A DNA stretch of 64,000 nucleotides, taken from the NCBI GenBank assembly GCA_964390335.1, contig CAYMHU010000008.1, positions 62,001 through 126,000 on the forward strand, in the 5' to 3' direction. Below the pieces are notes generated by a model. It did not search any database and had not been told where the DNA came from. It saw only the letters and a program-made list of their open reading frames with translations. Position 1 is the first letter of the stretch. The number at the start of each line of letters is the position of its first letter. The position numbers were made by a program, and so were the translations under genes. This DNA is from Granulosicoccus sp964390335. Lineage in GTDB: Bacteria > Pseudomonadota > Gammaproteobacteria > Granulosicoccales > Granulosicoccaceae. Shown piece after piece: positions 53,575 to 61,686 of the stretch.

Positions 53575-54558
53575 GTGATCAAAAAAATAACTTCACTCAC
53601 TGTGGCAAGTGTGGCTTTAGGCGTATCAAGTATGGTAAGTGCCGCGGAATACGAAGTATCTGTAACTAACTTAACAGCAGGCATTCATTTCACACCATTG
53701 ATTGTTAGCGCGCATCCGTCATCGGTGTCTATGTTCACCACAACGCAACCGGCGTCAGCCGAGTTACAAGCAATTGCAGAAGGCGGCGACGTTGCCGGTA
53801 TGGCGCAATTGCTCAATAGCATAGGTGCAAGTGTTGCAACCGGTGATGGCCTGCTTGCTCCAGGAGCTACTGGCACGTACACAATAAACAGCAGTTCAGC
53901 TAATTCGGTGTTGTCGGTAGCGGGCATGTTATTGCCAACTAACGATGGTTTTGTGGGGTTGAACTCGGTTGCATTACCAACATCACCTGGCGCAACCACA
54001 CGGTGGTTAGCGCGAGCTTACGATGCAGGCACAGAAGGTAACGATGAAGTGGTAGGTGGTGGGGCACCGGGTGTCGCGGGCTTTCCAGCACCACCTCCGG
54101 TCGTTGCGTCTGGTACCGGCACAAACGCATCGGGTATTCATGTAGCTGCTGAGGGTTTTGTCACAGTGCATCGCGGGGTTATTGGTGACTTGGATGCGAA
54201 TGGTGGGCCTAGTGATATCAATGCAGCGATACATCGATGGGACGGTCCCGTGGCTGCCGTTAGTGTGCGCATGTTATCGGGTGGCGGCGCTCAAGGGCCT
54301 TCAGCGGTAGCTGATTTGAACGCGGTTGCTTATTCAGCGTCAGCGGTTGAGATTTTCTGGCAGGCTGCGAACTCGAATGATTCAATCATCGTGGGTTATG
54401 AAGTCAGTCGGGATGGCGAAGTTATTGGCACCTTCGATGCTCAAAGTTACTTTAACGAAGGTTTAAATCCAAACACGGCTTACCACTACACAGTACGCGC
54501 CGTAGATGCCAATGGCAATGTGGGTGAAGCTCGCGATGTGACGGTATCAACGCGCTAA
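53575..54558 (+). CDS. Exported spondin-domain protein with C-terminal fibronectin type III domain
   Basis: GTG start with AGGAGAT at a good distance. The 327-residue product has a signal peptide ending VSAAE, then a spondin-type domain at about 26-232 (YEVSVTNLTAGIHFTPLIVSAH; LLPTNDGFVGLNSVALP; GFVTVHRGVIGDL) and a fibronectin III domain at about 243-327 (ADLNAVAYSASAVEIFWQAA; NTAYHYTVRAVDANGNVG). Spondin domains are common in animal matrix proteins and in scattered marine bacteria. Probably secreted, possibly adhesive. Followed by a strong terminator, so likely monocistronic. Confidence 0.85.
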   Translation: MIKKITSLTVASVALGVSSMVSAAEYEVSVTNLTAGIHFTPLIVSAHPSSVSMFTTTQPASAELQAIAEGGDVAGMAQLLNSIGASVATGDGLLAPGATGTYTINSSSANSVLSVAGMLLPTNDGFVGLNSVALPTSPGATTRWLARAYDAGTEGNDEVVGGGAPGVAGFPAPPPVVASGTGTNASGIHVAAEGFVTVHRGVIGDLDANGGPSDINAAIHRWDGPVAAVSVRMLSGGGAQGPSAVADLNAVAYSASAVEIFWQAANSNDSIIVGYEVSRDGEVIGTFDAQSYFNEGLNPNTAYHYTVRAVDANGNVGEARDVTVSTR

Positions 54559-54593
54559 TTATTTGTGGAGGCAAAAACATTAGCGACATAAAA

Positions 54594-54625
54594 AAAGGCG
54601 GTAGAATGATTGTTCTACCGCCTTT
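54594..54625. terminator. Rho-independent terminator
   Basis: A 13-bp perfect stem (AAAGGCGGTAGAA with TTCTACCGCCTTT) around a 6-base loop, followed on the plus strand by CTAGCTTTTT. It sits 35 bases after the spondin gene and, read in reverse, also ends the DUF2853 transcript. Confidence 0.9.
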
Positions 54626-54672
54626 CTAGCTTTTTCTAAAACGTTACTCAAGCTTTGATGTTAACCGTAAAA

Positions 54673-55008
54673 CTACTGATAAACAGATTCCTTGTTCAGG
54701 TGTTTCACAATTAAATAATAAAATACCGGCCGTAGTTTTTGCCGATTACTTGCACCAATGGTGTCGATTGCATGCTGAATAGCCGCATCTGCTTCTGGCC
54801 CTTCAACCCCCAATTTGCGGCTGATAAAACGGGCTTTTACATTATCCAGTTCTTTTTTATCGCCTGCGGCAACTAAATTTGCGTCTTTGTTGTATAACGA
54901 GGGGCCTAGGCCTTTCGCTACAGAAGACAACAATTTATCGTCACAATCTACGTTAATACTGGCAAGTTGAGCTTTGCAAGCGACTATTGCTTCGTCGAAC
55001 TTAGACAT
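54673..55008 (-). CDS. DUF2853 family protein
   Basis: A 111-residue acidic/basic mixed helical protein. Its text (DDKLLSSVAKGLGPSLYNKDANLVAAGDKKELDNVKARFISRKLG; GASNRQKLRPVFYYLIVKHLNKE) matches DUF2853, a small conserved family of unknown role. Cytoplasmic, with no signal peptide. Convergent with the spondin gene; promoter presumably in 55009-55164. Confidence 0.88.
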   Translation of the reverse strand: MSKFDEAIVACKAQLASINVDCDDKLLSSVAKGLGPSLYNKDANLVAAGDKKELDNVKARFISRKLGVEGPEADAAIQHAIDTIGASNRQKLRPVFYYLIVKHLNKESVYQ

Positions 55009-55164
55009 ATTTACTCCTGAGTATTAAAATCTTTTGTTCATTGCAATACGTCATATTAGACCTATGTGGTACTGGTGCGCAAGCTATGCAATGTTTAATT
55101 GTTATAGGTTAACAAATGATTAACAATGTATTCCGTACAGTGCAAAACATTGTATCAGGGAGGG

Positions 55165-57486
55165 TTACACAGCCTGTTGTGGCTTAAATGCAGTGTTTTT
55201 GGCGTGTTGTGTTTCTGACGTTTCAGACAATGTTCTGTTTTTGATATCGATCAAACCGTGCTTACCCAATACGGTTAAAGCTTCTTCGTAACCAATATCG
55301 CTTATTGCTTTGTAAGACTTAAATTCCATTAATGGGTAAATGCTGACGTCTGGTTCTATTAGAACATCTAGCATTGCGCGAGTTTCATTTATCCTGGTTA
55401 TGCTTTTAATGTCAGTTGATCGCAGCAAGGTTTCAACGATTCTGGGTATGCGAATACTTTTAGCAAAAGGATTCATTCTGGATAACAGTACCTGCCAGCC
55501 AGACAGGGACGTGCCGTACGTGTAGTACTCACAAATTTCCGCAATTTGACTTACGTTTGAACCAATAATAAAACCTTGCTCACCCAGTTGACGATGCATA
55601 ACATCAACCGGGAAAGTATTGAGTATCGCGCCATCGATTAACAGTTGACCCGATGGAGTTGGTACGGGTGAGAATATACCGGGTAAGGAAATAGTACTTC
55701 TGATAACCCGCCACAACGAACCGCGATCGTGCAACACCTCTTTACCATCCGCAAGGTTGGACGAAATACAAAAGAAGGGTACCCATAGATCTTCAATGCG
55801 CTTGTCACCATAAACTGAATGACAAAACCTTGTGAGTTTTGCAGACTTTAATAAAGACGCAAGCGGCAATGTGTAATCGAACAAGGCTTTTTTGTTAGCA
55901 AATATTTTTGATAGGTCATAGATTTGTTCTGTAGAGGCTCCCATGGCTATGCTTGCGCCAATTAGCGCACCCATACTAGAGCCACCGATATAGTCGATAT
56001 CAACGCCATATTCTTCAACCACGCGTTGGACACCCAGGTGCGCGTAGCCTCGTGCACCCCCGCCGCCAAACACCATGCCGCGAGCCTGGCCGCATAAGCG
56101 TCTGGCTAGTCGGGCCATATGGGCCTTATCATCTATGCGCACATGATGGTAAGCGTCTAAGGTTCGCTTTCGCAACCAACGAGCGGTGTGTGTGGGTTCT
56201 GAAGTCTCTCGGCCATGCAATAAAACAAGTTCTACTTTACGTTGGAACCGAGCATTCTTTAGGGTGTTGCGTAAATCGTGTTCGATCTCGCGCAGCTTGG
56301 ATGAATTTTCGATATTGCCGTCTGCCAGTAATACGATTCGGTCGGCCCTGCTGATACAGCGCTTCGTCCACGCAGTCATCGTTGGCTCAGTAAGGTAGAT
56401 CATTTCCTGGAAGCGGTTTTCTTTATCGTCTAACCATTCAGCTATTGCCGAATTGAATACGTCTGAAAACTGAGTTTGTGCCACGCCTTTTTTACCGTAC
56501 AAGGTATCGAAGCCACGAGCATCAAGCATCATTGGGTTGCCGATGTGTTTTAGTTCGCGTCTCAGCTGGCTTAAGAACCGTCGCAGCGGTAAGCGGCTAT
56601 CTAACGGAATAATCGCTATTGATTGGTCGCTACTTTTCTTGTGAGCCCGCTTCGTTTTATTAATGTGGCGTTGCACAATAATTTTAGACAGCTGCAAAAT
56701 CATTGCTGGTTGGTTGGCGATCAGGCTGTCGAATAATTCTCTTGGTAAAAATGCAACGGTTGATTCACGCGTGGCATACACAGTGGCCGTTCTTTTAGAA
56801 CCCGATAACAAAGCTTGTTCACCTACTGTTTCTGGAGCACGTACTTCAGCTAGGGTTACGTGTTGATTGTCCGCGTTTAAGGTTTGTACGCGTAAACGTC
56901 CCGAAACAACAATATGCAAACCATCCGGTTCATCACCCTCGCGAAGTATCAAATCGCCACTGCTGTAGTAACGAATGTCGGTTGCATCCAGCAATTGATT
57001 CATTAACGGGGTGGTTACCGTGCCGAACATATCCAGAAAGACTTTGGCAAGCATGGCTCGGCGTGACAATTCTGCGGCTGTATCGTACACGTGCGCGAGT
57101 ATGGATGGGTTTAACTCGGACAGTAGCTCGAACGCGAATCGTGGAAAACAAGCAACGGTGGTGGGGCGCGCGGCAATAGCGCTAACCAAATGCACGCCAC
57201 CATTTAATACGGCGAAATCTCCAGCGGTTTGACCAGCGGTACGTGAATGCAGAAAAAACCGGTCTTCACTTTTATCAGTGCTGAGATACAAATCGAGCTG
57301 CCCATCGATGACCATAAACAGACTTTCGCTTTGATGGCCTTCATTAAATAGCGTACGATTTTCTTCAAGTTCGATATAACTGATGTGTGGGACGAGCGTG
57401 TCCCACCGGGTTGGATCAATGGACTGAACCAGCGGTAATTTTTTCAGTGCGTTTAGTCTGCTTGAATCGTCGATGAACATAGTCAA
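55165..57486 (-). CDS. Patatin-like phospholipase with two cyclic-nucleotide-binding domains (NTE-like)
   Basis: A 773-residue serine hydrolase of the neuropathy-target-esterase type, probably a membrane-associated lysophospholipase. Two cNMP-binding domains occupy about 10-130 and 145-270 (GHQSESLFMVIDGQLDLYL; LILREGDEPDGLHIVVSGRLRVQ; VGEQALLSGSKRTATVYA). A middle region includes SIAIIPLDS. The patatin domain has the oxyanion motif GGGGARGYAHLGV, nucleophile Ser504 in GGSSMGA and the dyad Asp618 in LIDGAILN. All catalytic residues are present. It may be gated by a cyclic nucleotide. Monocistronic. Confidence 0.93.
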   Translation of the reverse strand: MTMFIDDSSRLNALKKLPLVQSIDPTRWDTLVPHISYIELEENRTLFNEGHQSESLFMVIDGQLDLYLSTDKSEDRFFLHSRTAGQTAGDFAVLNGGVHLVSAIAARPTTVACFPRFAFELLSELNPSILAHVYDTAAELSRRAMLAKVFLDMFGTVTTPLMNQLLDATDIRYYSSGDLILREGDEPDGLHIVVSGRLRVQTLNADNQHVTLAEVRAPETVGEQALLSGSKRTATVYATRESTVAFLPRELFDSLIANQPAMILQLSKIIVQRHINKTKRAHKKSSDQSIAIIPLDSRLPLRRFLSQLRRELKHIGNPMMLDARGFDTLYGKKGVAQTQFSDVFNSAIAEWLDDKENRFQEMIYLTEPTMTAWTKRCISRADRIVLLADGNIENSSKLREIEHDLRNTLKNARFQRKVELVLLHGRETSEPTHTARWLRKRTLDAYHHVRIDDKAHMARLARRLCGQARGMVFGGGGARGYAHLGVQRVVEEYGVDIDYIGGSSMGALIGASIAMGASTEQIYDLSKIFANKKALFDYTLPLASLLKSAKLTRFCHSVYGDKRIEDLWVPFFCISSNLADGKEVLHDRGSLWRVIRSTISLPGIFSPVPTPSGQLLIDGAILNTFPVDVMHRQLGEQGFIIGSNVSQIAEICEYYTYGTSLSGWQVLLSRMNPFAKSIRIPRIVETLLRSTDIKSITRINETRAMLDVLIEPDVSIYPLMEFKSYKAISDIGYEEALTVLGKHGLIDIKNRTLSETSETQHAKNTAFKPQQAV

Positions 57487-57558
57487 ACTAAATTCCAGAA
57501 TGCCAATAGTATCTCAAAAACGGGCATTACCTTTCGTGTTGTCTATTAAACATTAGCG

Positions 57559-57581
57559 GCCAAGAGCTGGAGCTCTTTGGC
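57559..57581 (-). terminator. Hairpin after the DUF3047 gene
   Basis: GCCAAGAGCT and AGCTCTTTGGC pair with one bulged base and a tight loop, 16 bases downstream of the DUF3047 stop on the minus strand. No T run; candidate only. Confidence 0.35.
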
Positions 57582-57596
57582 TCAAATCAATTTAAG

Positions 57597-58262
57597 CTAG
57601 TTTTGTGAGAAATGAAGCATGCCAAAATAGGCGCTGCCAGATTGCTCAGAATTATCGCCATCAATCATAACTGCGTAGCCGGCGAGTTCCTCTATGTCTA
57701 GATCAAAATATTGTCGGAAATCGGCCGCAACATCACGTTTTTGTATTGTCCAGTCGCCGACAAACTCTGGGCCGCTCTGCACGGCAACCATGTGGTTTTT
57801 ATCAGTGAACGGGTTACTCCAATCGGAGCCCAATGGTTCAGAGCTAGACCACACATAGTTAATAGCCACTGTTTCCCATGGCAATAGTCCGGTTTGGGCA
57901 ACCACATAAAGCCGAGCCGGGAAATCGTCACCGGACTTGTCCTGTTCATTAATCTCGCCATAAACGTTATCAATTTTCCAGGACCAACTCAGGATCGGTG
58001 TTTTCGTCAAATCGATTATTTTGCGTTTGTACAATACCGACGCAGCGCTTTGGGTGGTTGCTTGTAAAACGTTTTGTCCGTCGAGCTCTACTAACTTATA
58101 TTCTGAATTACCCTTGAATGATCGCTCTTCCCACTGACTTAATTCGGCTTCAGGGAAGCTGTGATCTATTGAGTCTATGTTAGACGTAAAAGCCGATGGA
58201 GCATAAATTGCGGTAGCGACAATGCTTAAGGATAAAACGTTTTTTAGTTTGGTCGTGTTCAT
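57597..58262 (-). CDS. DUF3047 domain protein, exported
   Basis: A 221-residue precursor with a signal peptide (cleavage near APSAFTSN). The mature part is the DUF3047 fold: KIIDLTKTPILSWSWKIDNVYGEINEQDKSGDDFPARLYVVAQTGLLPWETVAINYVWSSSEPLGSDW, then DVAADFRQYFDLDIEELAGYAVMIDGDNS. Probably a periplasmic or outer-membrane-facing beta protein of unknown role. It lies head-to-head with ctaA. Confidence 0.9.
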   Translation of the reverse strand: MNTTKLKNVLSLSIVATAIYAPSAFTSNIDSIDHSFPEAELSQWEERSFKGNSEYKLVELDGQNVLQATTQSAASVLYKRKIIDLTKTPILSWSWKIDNVYGEINEQDKSGDDFPARLYVVAQTGLLPWETVAINYVWSSSEPLGSDWSNPFTDKNHMVAVQSGPEFVGDWTIQKRDVAADFRQYFDLDIEELAGYAVMIDGDNSEQSGSAYFGMLHFSQN

Positions 58263-58437
58263 GGTGTCTAAGGTTTAGCTGGTGCTTGTTCCGGTTCGAT
58301 TGTAGTTTATATTATGTGTGTTCTAGCTAGTTGGGTGTGTGCAGGCAGCTTAAGTTCCGTTAACCTCGGGAAAGAATACGCCGATTATTGCTGAAATCCC
58401 GTAAACTATCCGGAGTGATCTCACAGATTGTAACCTT

Positions 58438-59451
58438 ATGCCCAGTACTCCTAAAAACCGTCGATTCTGGATTCTCGCTGCAGGCACTATCGCCACTATA
58501 TATATGCTGATTTTGGTGGGTGGGATAGTTCGGGCGACGGGTTCGGGTATGGGGTGTCCGGATTGGCCAACCTGTTTTGGTCAATGGATTCCACCCACCA
58601 GTGAAAGTCAGCTGCCGGCCAACTATCAGCAAATCTATGCCGACCGTGGCTACAAGGAAACCACGTTTAACGTTCGCAAAACCTGGACAGAATATTTGAA
58701 CCGCTTATTAGGTGTGTTCACCGGCTTTACGATCCTACTGACCTTTTTGTTTTCATTGTCCTATCGCAAGCGCGATGTCGCGGTTACTTACCTCGCGTTC
58801 GCGGGTTTTGTGCTGGTGGGAGTGCAAGGCTGGTTGGGTTCGCGAGTGGTTGCCAGTAATTTACATCCAGGTTTAATCACGGTTCATATGCTGTTGGCGC
58901 AGGTAATAGTGGGGCTGATGATCGCTGCAATTTTGCGTTCGGCCAAACCGAGCTTGTCAAAAATACAAATTGGCCAGTTGCCAAACATGGCTTACACCAT
59001 ATTAGTCATCAGTATGATTTTGGGATTAATTCAACTGGTGGTTGGCACGCAAGTGCGCGAAGCCATTGATCTTATCGCCAAGCAAAGCAACTATATCAAC
59101 CGGCATTTGTGGATCGATAATCTGCCAATGATTTTTAATATTCATAAAATTTTGGCAGTGCCTTTACTCTTGATTAACGGTTGGCTTGTCTGGCAGTTCC
59201 TGTCACGCACACAATCGGCTGTTCTCAGTTTTTTGAATTGGTCTTTAGCTGCCTTGTTGCTCGGTACGGTGGTTATGGGGATGTCGATGGATAGACTCAG
59301 CTTACCAATATACGCGCAGCCCTTGCATCTATGGATGGCCTCGCTCATATTCGGCGCCCAATTAGCCATATTTTTAGTTGTACGATACGCGCGCAGTGGC
59401 AATAGCGCCCCGGTAGTTGAGGATGGTGCCGTGGTGAACGTTCAACACTAA
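58438..59451 (+). CDS. ctaA: CtaA/Cox15-type heme A synthase
   Basis: Oxidises the methyl of heme O to formyl heme A for aa3-type oxidases. The 337-residue membrane protein has about eight hydrophobic helices and the expected heme-binding histidines (LHPGLITVHM; NRHLWIDN; NIHKILA; QPLHLWM). The periplasmic loop after helix 1 reads GMGCPDWPTCFGQWIPP with two Cys and a later LPANYQQIY, a form I associate with Bacteroidetes-type CtaA. No ctaB or cytochrome oxidase gene is in the window. Monocistronic, divergent from DUF3047. Confidence 0.88.
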   Translation: MPSTPKNRRFWILAAGTIATIYMLILVGGIVRATGSGMGCPDWPTCFGQWIPPTSESQLPANYQQIYADRGYKETTFNVRKTWTEYLNRLLGVFTGFTILLTFLFSLSYRKRDVAVTYLAFAGFVLVGVQGWLGSRVVASNLHPGLITVHMLLAQVIVGLMIAAILRSAKPSLSKIQIGQLPNMAYTILVISMILGLIQLVVGTQVREAIDLIAKQSNYINRHLWIDNLPMIFNIHKILAVPLLLINGWLVWQFLSRTQSAVLSFLNWSLAALLLGTVVMGMSMDRLSLPIYAQPLHLWMASLIFGAQLAIFLVVRYARSGNSAPVVEDGAVVNVQH

Positions 59452-59575
59452 TTACTTGCGACGAAAACGCAGGCCTAGCCTATTTTCCTGTTTTTGCGAT
59501 GGCTTAATTGGGGTATGGTGTAATCCGCTTTTCTGTACCAGACTATTTAATCATTGAACACGGAGGTTCAATACT

Positions 59576-60121
59576 ATGCAGCTTCAGCCGCATCTCGTCC
59601 TTATTGCCTGTTCCACACAAGGTTTTGTCAAACTCATACCAAAGCACCGTGCAGATCGGTTTTCTAGTGCATTATTTCGCCTAAGTCGTACCCATTGGCT
59701 TTGCATTTTTCTGCTCATCCTATCGCTGCCTGTGGCATCCCATGCAACAGAGCCGCAGAGCAATGGTAATTTAATCAATGTCAACTTAGCGCCTGCCGGC
59801 GAGCTTGCTAAAAAACTGCCCGGTATTGGTCCCGCCAAAGCTCAGGCTATTGTTCAGTATCGCGAGCAACATGGGCCATTTAAATCGGTGGATTCACTGG
59901 TTAACGTGAAAGGCATTGGGCCGGCGATACTGGCAAAAATTCAAGCTTTGGTCGTCGTCGGAAGTTCCGGTGATGATAATGCGAATCAACCATTGTCTAA
60001 ACGCGGACCCACAAAAACATTTGCGCAACAAGAAACGGCAGCACAGCATGCGGTGAGGGCTGCATTAACCTTGGCAGCCAGGCATGCTGCTCATGCGCGC
60101 AGCGCCTCTCAATTGAAGTAG
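59576..60121 (+). CDS. ComEA-like helix-hairpin-helix protein
   Basis: A 181-residue protein with GGAGG about 8 bases before the ATG. A hydrophobic segment at about 42-58 ends in SHA and may be an internal signal or membrane anchor, after an unusual basic 40-residue lead. At about 65-125 is a ComEA-type double HhH domain: INVNLAPAGELAKKLPGIGPAKAQAIVQYREQHGPF, then VKGIGPAILAKIQAL. The tail is Ala/His/Gln-rich. In other bacteria such proteins bind DNA during uptake or attach at the membrane. No competence genes are nearby. Convergent with apt. Confidence 0.82.
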   Translation: MQLQPHLVLIACSTQGFVKLIPKHRADRFSSALFRLSRTHWLCIFLLILSLPVASHATEPQSNGNLINVNLAPAGELAKKLPGIGPAKAQAIVQYREQHGPFKSVDSLVNVKGIGPAILAKIQALVVVGSSGDDNANQPLSKRGPTKTFAQQETAAQHAVRAALTLAARHAAHARSASQLK

Positions 60122-60154
60122 TACCTTGTGAAGTTGCACAGCAACGTGAGCTAG

Positions 60155-60685
60155 CTACTCGCCTTCAAAAGCGCATAAGGCGTGCACCGTTGCACCTAAA
60201 GATTCAATCAGCTTCTTACCGCCCAAGTCTGGGAGGTCGATAATAAACGCACATCCAACTAATTCTGCACCGGCGCGTTCCAGTAATTTAATTCCTGCTT
60301 CGCAAGTACCACCGGTAGCAATCAGATCATCGACCAGTAAAACGCGTTCACCATTTTGTACTGCATCAACGTGCATCTCCATCACGGCTTCACCGTACTC
60401 AAGTGTGTACGCTTCTTCCATTGTTTGAAATGGAAGCTTGCCTTTTTTTCTAATAGGCACAAATCCAACAGACAATTGATGCGCGATGGCGCCGCCCATG
60501 ATAAAACCGCGTGCCTCTAATGCAACAACCTTATCTATCTGCACGCCTGCATAAGGATGCAACAGCATGTCGATTGCCATCCGAAATCCACGGGCATCTT
60601 GGAATAGCGTTGTGACATCCCGAAACTGAATTCCCTTCTTTGGGTAGTCCGGAATAGTACGGATATATTGCTCAATATTGTTCAT
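60155..60685 (-). CDS. apt: Adenine phosphoribosyltransferase
   Basis: Salvages adenine to AMP using PRPP. The 176 residues show IRTIPDYPKKGIQFRDVTTLFQD at the start, VVALEARGFIMGGAIAHQLSVGFVPIRKKGKLP in the middle, and the PRPP loop VLLVDDLIATGGTCEAGIKLLERAGA. Standard length and motif order. Convergent with the ComEA-like gene; start codon is separated by 131 bases from DUF533. Confidence 0.97.
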   Translation of the reverse strand: MNNIEQYIRTIPDYPKKGIQFRDVTTLFQDARGFRMAIDMLLHPYAGVQIDKVVALEARGFIMGGAIAHQLSVGFVPIRKKGKLPFQTMEEAYTLEYGEAVMEMHVDAVQNGERVLLVDDLIATGGTCEAGIKLLERAGAELVGCAFIIDLPDLGGKKLIESLGATVHALCAFEGE

Positions 60686-60816
60686 CAGTTGATCGCGTAA
60701 GTTAAGTATTTATGCGGCAAAGAGTAACATTTGATGGGGATCGATCACACTAATCATTAAAGCAGCAATAGCGTGGTAGGATCTTGATCAATCGCTGTCG
60801 ATTTTTGGAGTTTTGA

Positions 60817-61524
60817 ATGAATCTTGTAGGAACGTTGGGCAAAATTTTATTAAGTGGTGCGCTGAATAAAGGTGGTTCCGGGGGGCTTGGCTCTTTATTA
60901 GGTGGTGCATCCGGCGGATCGGCTGGTGGGCTCGGTGACTTGCTGGGCGGTTTAGCAGGCGGACAAGGTGGTGCAGCTGGCGGTCTTGGTGATTTACTGG
61001 GGCAACTACAAAAACAAGGTGGCGCGACACAAGCTGGTGGAGCAGGCGCCGGTGGTTTACTGGGCGGTCTGCTTGGCGGTGGTGATCCAGCAACCGGTGG
61101 TCTGGGTGGTTTACTAGGCAGTGCACTTGGTCAACAGGGTCAAGCTGCACCTCCAGCTCCAACGCCTGAACAATCTGATCATGCTGCGCTTCTGATTCGT
61201 TCCATGATTAACGCTGCTAAGTGTGATGGTTCAGTTGATCAACACGAGCAAGAAAAGATTGTTGGCAAGTTGGGGGATATTGATGCGCAAGAAGCTGCGT
61301 TTATTCGCAACGAAATGCAAGCACCATTAGATGTTGATGCGTTCGTGCGCAGTGTGCCTCGTGGTATGGAACAACAGGTTTATGCTGTATCGGTTATGTC
61401 TATCAATTTGGACTCGAAAGTAGAAGCAGATTATCTGGATAAGCTGGCAAAGGGATTAAATATTTCTGAGCAAGTCAGTAATCAGATGCATACTGAAATG
61501 GGTGTACCTGTACTGTACGGTTAA
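60817..61524 (+). CDS. DUF533 (YebE/TerB-like) protein
   Basis: A 235-residue protein. Residues 1-110 are very rich in Gly with GGLGDLLGG-type repeats; the C-terminal 120 residues form the helical DUF533 domain (ALLIRSMINAAKCDGSVDQHEQEKIVGKLGDIDAQEAAFIRNEM; YAVSVMSINLDSKVEADYLDKLAKGL), related to TerB folds. The acidic residues suit metal binding. Inner-membrane or periplasmic role is unknown; E. coli YebE is envelope-stress induced. Monocistronic. Confidence 0.9.
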   Translation: MNLVGTLGKILLSGALNKGGSGGLGSLLGGASGGSAGGLGDLLGGLAGGQGGAAGGLGDLLGQLQKQGGATQAGGAGAGGLLGGLLGGGDPATGGLGGLLGSALGQQGQAAPPAPTPEQSDHAALLIRSMINAAKCDGSVDQHEQEKIVGKLGDIDAQEAAFIRNEMQAPLDVDAFVRSVPRGMEQQVYAVSVMSINLDSKVEADYLDKLAKGLNISEQVSNQMHTEMGVPVLYG

Positions 61525-61548
61525 GCATTACGTTAAGTCTTGCTATGC

Positions 61549-61573
61549 GGGAGTATGGAATATCCATGCTCCC
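61549..61573. terminator. Hairpin after the DUF533 gene
   Basis: An 11-bp stem (GGGAGTATGGA with TCCATGCTCCC, one G-T pair) with a 3-base loop, 25 bases after the DUF533 stop. Without a strong T run. Confidence 0.55.
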
Positions 61574-61686
61574 ACTTGACGAAAAACACATAAAAAATAA
61601 CGGGGCTCAATAACCCTACTCAGTGAAGTCGTTCCTGTAGAGCAGGGTTCAGGTTGGGGCTGCACAATTGCTGTTTGGAGATTTAC

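Noticed and set aside
60788..61162. Minus-strand 124-codon frame rich in His/Leu/Asn
   Set aside because: It is the antisense of the glycine-rich repeats in the DUF533 gene; its composition reflects that repeat.
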